NCBI GenBank assembly: GCA_025403435.1
Contig: CM046348.1
Location: 38,121,534 to 38,185,533 of the forward strand
Source of the DNA: Artocarpus heterophyllus
Taxonomy: Eukaryota > Streptophyta > Magnoliopsida > Rosales > Moraceae
DNA length: 64,000 bases
Reading direction: 5' to 3'
Position 1 is the stretch's first letter. Each line of letters begins with the position of its first letter. Of this stretch, positions 62,660 to 64,000 are shown piece after piece. Position numbers and translations under genes: made by a program. Under the pieces are notes generated by a model. It saw only the letters and a list, made by a program, of their open reading frames with translations, made no database searches and was not told the origin of the DNA.

Positions 62660-63006
62660 CTGCTTTTTATAAGTGTGACAACCCTTTGGTATGCAGACAT
62701 TGTCAACTCTTTAGTTACTAGGAGAATGTCAGATGATTTAACCCAAGCTAGAATAGAAAAGCTCAAAAGTGATGCCAAGTACTACGTTTGGGATGACCTG
62801 TATTTATGGAAACATTATTCTAACCAGGTGATAAGAAGGTAAGTCCCAGAAACCAAATTTCACTCTATACTCACCTTTTGTCACTCTTATGCTTGTGGAG
62901 GACACTTTGAACTAAAGGGCATGGCGCATAAAGTCCTTGATTGTTGTTTCTTTTGCCTATCATTGTTCAAGGACTCATACATCTTCTATAAGTCATGTGA
63001 TCATTC
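62660..63006 (+). pseudogene. Athila-like integrase N-terminus, truncated
   Basis: Remnants of the region before integrase (DDLTQARIEKLKSDAKYYVWDD at 62720-62800) and its zinc domain, with H and C ligands visible in CHSYACGGHF (about 62880-62910) and YKSCDH (about 62990-63005). Sequence ends inside the zinc domain; the catalytic core is missing. Confidence 0.78.
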
Positions 63007-64000
63007 GTCACGCCCCGGGGTACGGAAGGTGACGTGGCGGATTATTTAAATTAATTAAAAGAAGAATTTAATTAAAATCAAGAATTTAGGGGTTAAATTA
63101 AATAATAAAAATGTGAAAGTTTCAAAACAACATTTTATAAAAGAATTCATAAACATTAAGCAGGTGAAATCATTAAGCGAATAATAAAATAATAAAGAAC
63201 CGCGAGTATGGGTCCCACTGACCCACAACTTGTGCACACACATGGTACTGACAATATAACAATACAATTACAGTCCAAGCACAAGGAAAGTTAAAAACAT
63301 TACAGGCCTTGATCAAATAATACACATAATCTACTAGTCCTCCTATTGCTCCTGAGTTCTGTCCGTTGAATCCTCTCTGAACCTAAATGGGAATCCACCT
63401 AAGGGGGGGGGGGGGGGAATTTAAAAAAAAAAAACAAACAAACAAACAAAATGTGAGTGAAAAGCTTAGTAGGACTATATTTTATTAAATCATTTAATTT
63501 AAAGAAAAATCTCATTATTTAGGGAATTATTTAAAAGAAACCTTGAATAAATAAATTTAATAAAACCATTCTTACCCAAAATAGTTTATTTGATCGACCA
63601 GAAATATCATTTTCTTTTCCTAGACAAACCACATGAATATCACCACCATAGTGGCCTAGTTGGGTTTTGGGACCTACCCCCAAGGTCGATCGCTACACGA
63701 CCCGATCTCTGATATGACATCATGCCTTTATGTTCATTCTATTATCATACAAAGTCCATTTACCAGATATTCTCATTAACATTCATTATGAAGTCATTAT
63801 GAAGTTCACTTCAAATTCACGATTTATAAAAATAACTAATAAAGTCTCATTTTTCAATCAATCGTTGAAAACATTTTTATAGAAACCCTTTTCAAAGCCA
63901 AATCATTTTGAAACTGGGCTACCAAAGAGAGGGTAGAAGGCCTACCTCGATACTCATGTCGGTGCCCCACACCGTAACCCCAGTCGGCTATACGTTAACT
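63007..64000. other. Unidentified repeat-like sequence
   Basis: Begins at the break in the Athila-like integrase with TCACGCCCCGGGGTACGG. The composition and phrases such as GTCACGCCCC, CTACACGACCCGATC and CCACACCGTAACCCC resemble LTRs of plant Ty3 elements as I remember them, but neither end nor duplication can be placed. No coding frame of note. Confidence 0.4.
63403..63450 (+). repeat. Simple-sequence tract G15, A12, (CAAA)n
   Basis: Fifteen Gs at 63403-63417, an A run at 63423-63434, then four CAAA units. Homopolymers of this length are prone to slippage and to sequencing error. Confidence 0.9.

Larger units (their letters stand above)
58890..63006 (+). mobile_element. Decayed Athila-like Ty3 retrotransposon, internal part
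   Basis: In order on the plus strand: gag, protease, RT, RNase H and the beginning of integrase, the order RT-RNaseH-IN that defines Ty3 elements. The family wording is that of plant Athila elements. No LTR is recognised. The 3' end is cut within integrase at about 63006. Confidence 0.82.

Noticed and set aside
1..64000. CRISPR arrays, bacterial operons, tRNA or rRNA genes
   Set aside because: Regular short repeats are only the palindrome arrays. The tRNA-like strings are primer-binding sites of 12-14 nt, not genes.

Overview
The window is plant nuclear DNA from a retrotransposon-rich intergenic region. The evidence is plant-type Ty1/copia and Athila-like Ty3 proteins, primer-binding sites complementary to initiator Met-tRNA (TGGTATCAGAGC), LTRs beginning TG and ending CA, 5-bp target duplications and AT-rich surroundings. 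I see no intact host gene, no tRNA or rRNA gene, and no bacterial, organellar or CRISPR feature. The species cannot be named from the sequence.

Positions 1-43686 are a nest built almost entirely from one Ty1/copia family with about 2.03-kb LTRs. I label the copies A-H. Reading inward: an old reverse-oriented LTR (F, 42934-43686) was hit by B. B was hit by A, whose 3' end lies at 8597, and by C (10225-39204). C was hit by D (12428-22027, minus strand) and by E (27372-37065). A carries a reverse-oriented solo LTR, G (90-2124), in its leader. Target duplications confirm G (gtccc), C (accac) and E (gacac). D has only a 4-bp match (atta). A is nearly intact: one extra base separates its gag-protease frame from the rest of pol. 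E is young but has a diverged patch and stops. B, C and D are heavily decayed.

Positions 43687-49148 hold no recognisable gene. They contain a complete 530-bp TRIM-like miniature LTR element (45689-46218) with a perfect cattt target duplication, a purine-rich tract, and a minus-strand gag-like fragment. A further minus-strand copy of the same copia family (H, 49149-58441) is inserted in that gag fragment, whose reading frame continues on the other side of H. From about 58890 to 63006 lies a decayed plus-strand Athila-like Ty3 element (gag, protease, RT, RNase H, start of integrase). It stops abruptly at unrelated, unidentified repeat-like sequence containing a G15 run.

The most interesting structure is noncoding. 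The copia family has a leader of about 1.66 kb with four CCCCTAGG motifs placed in the loops of inverted repeats just upstream of gag, a candidate dimerisation or packaging domain. It also has arrays of GC-rich palindromes (core GGC[A/C][T/G]GCC) in both the LTR and the leader, and U3 hairpins whose arms show compensatory changes between copies. Shared nonsense codons and a mosaic patch suggest mobilisation in trans and recombination between copies.
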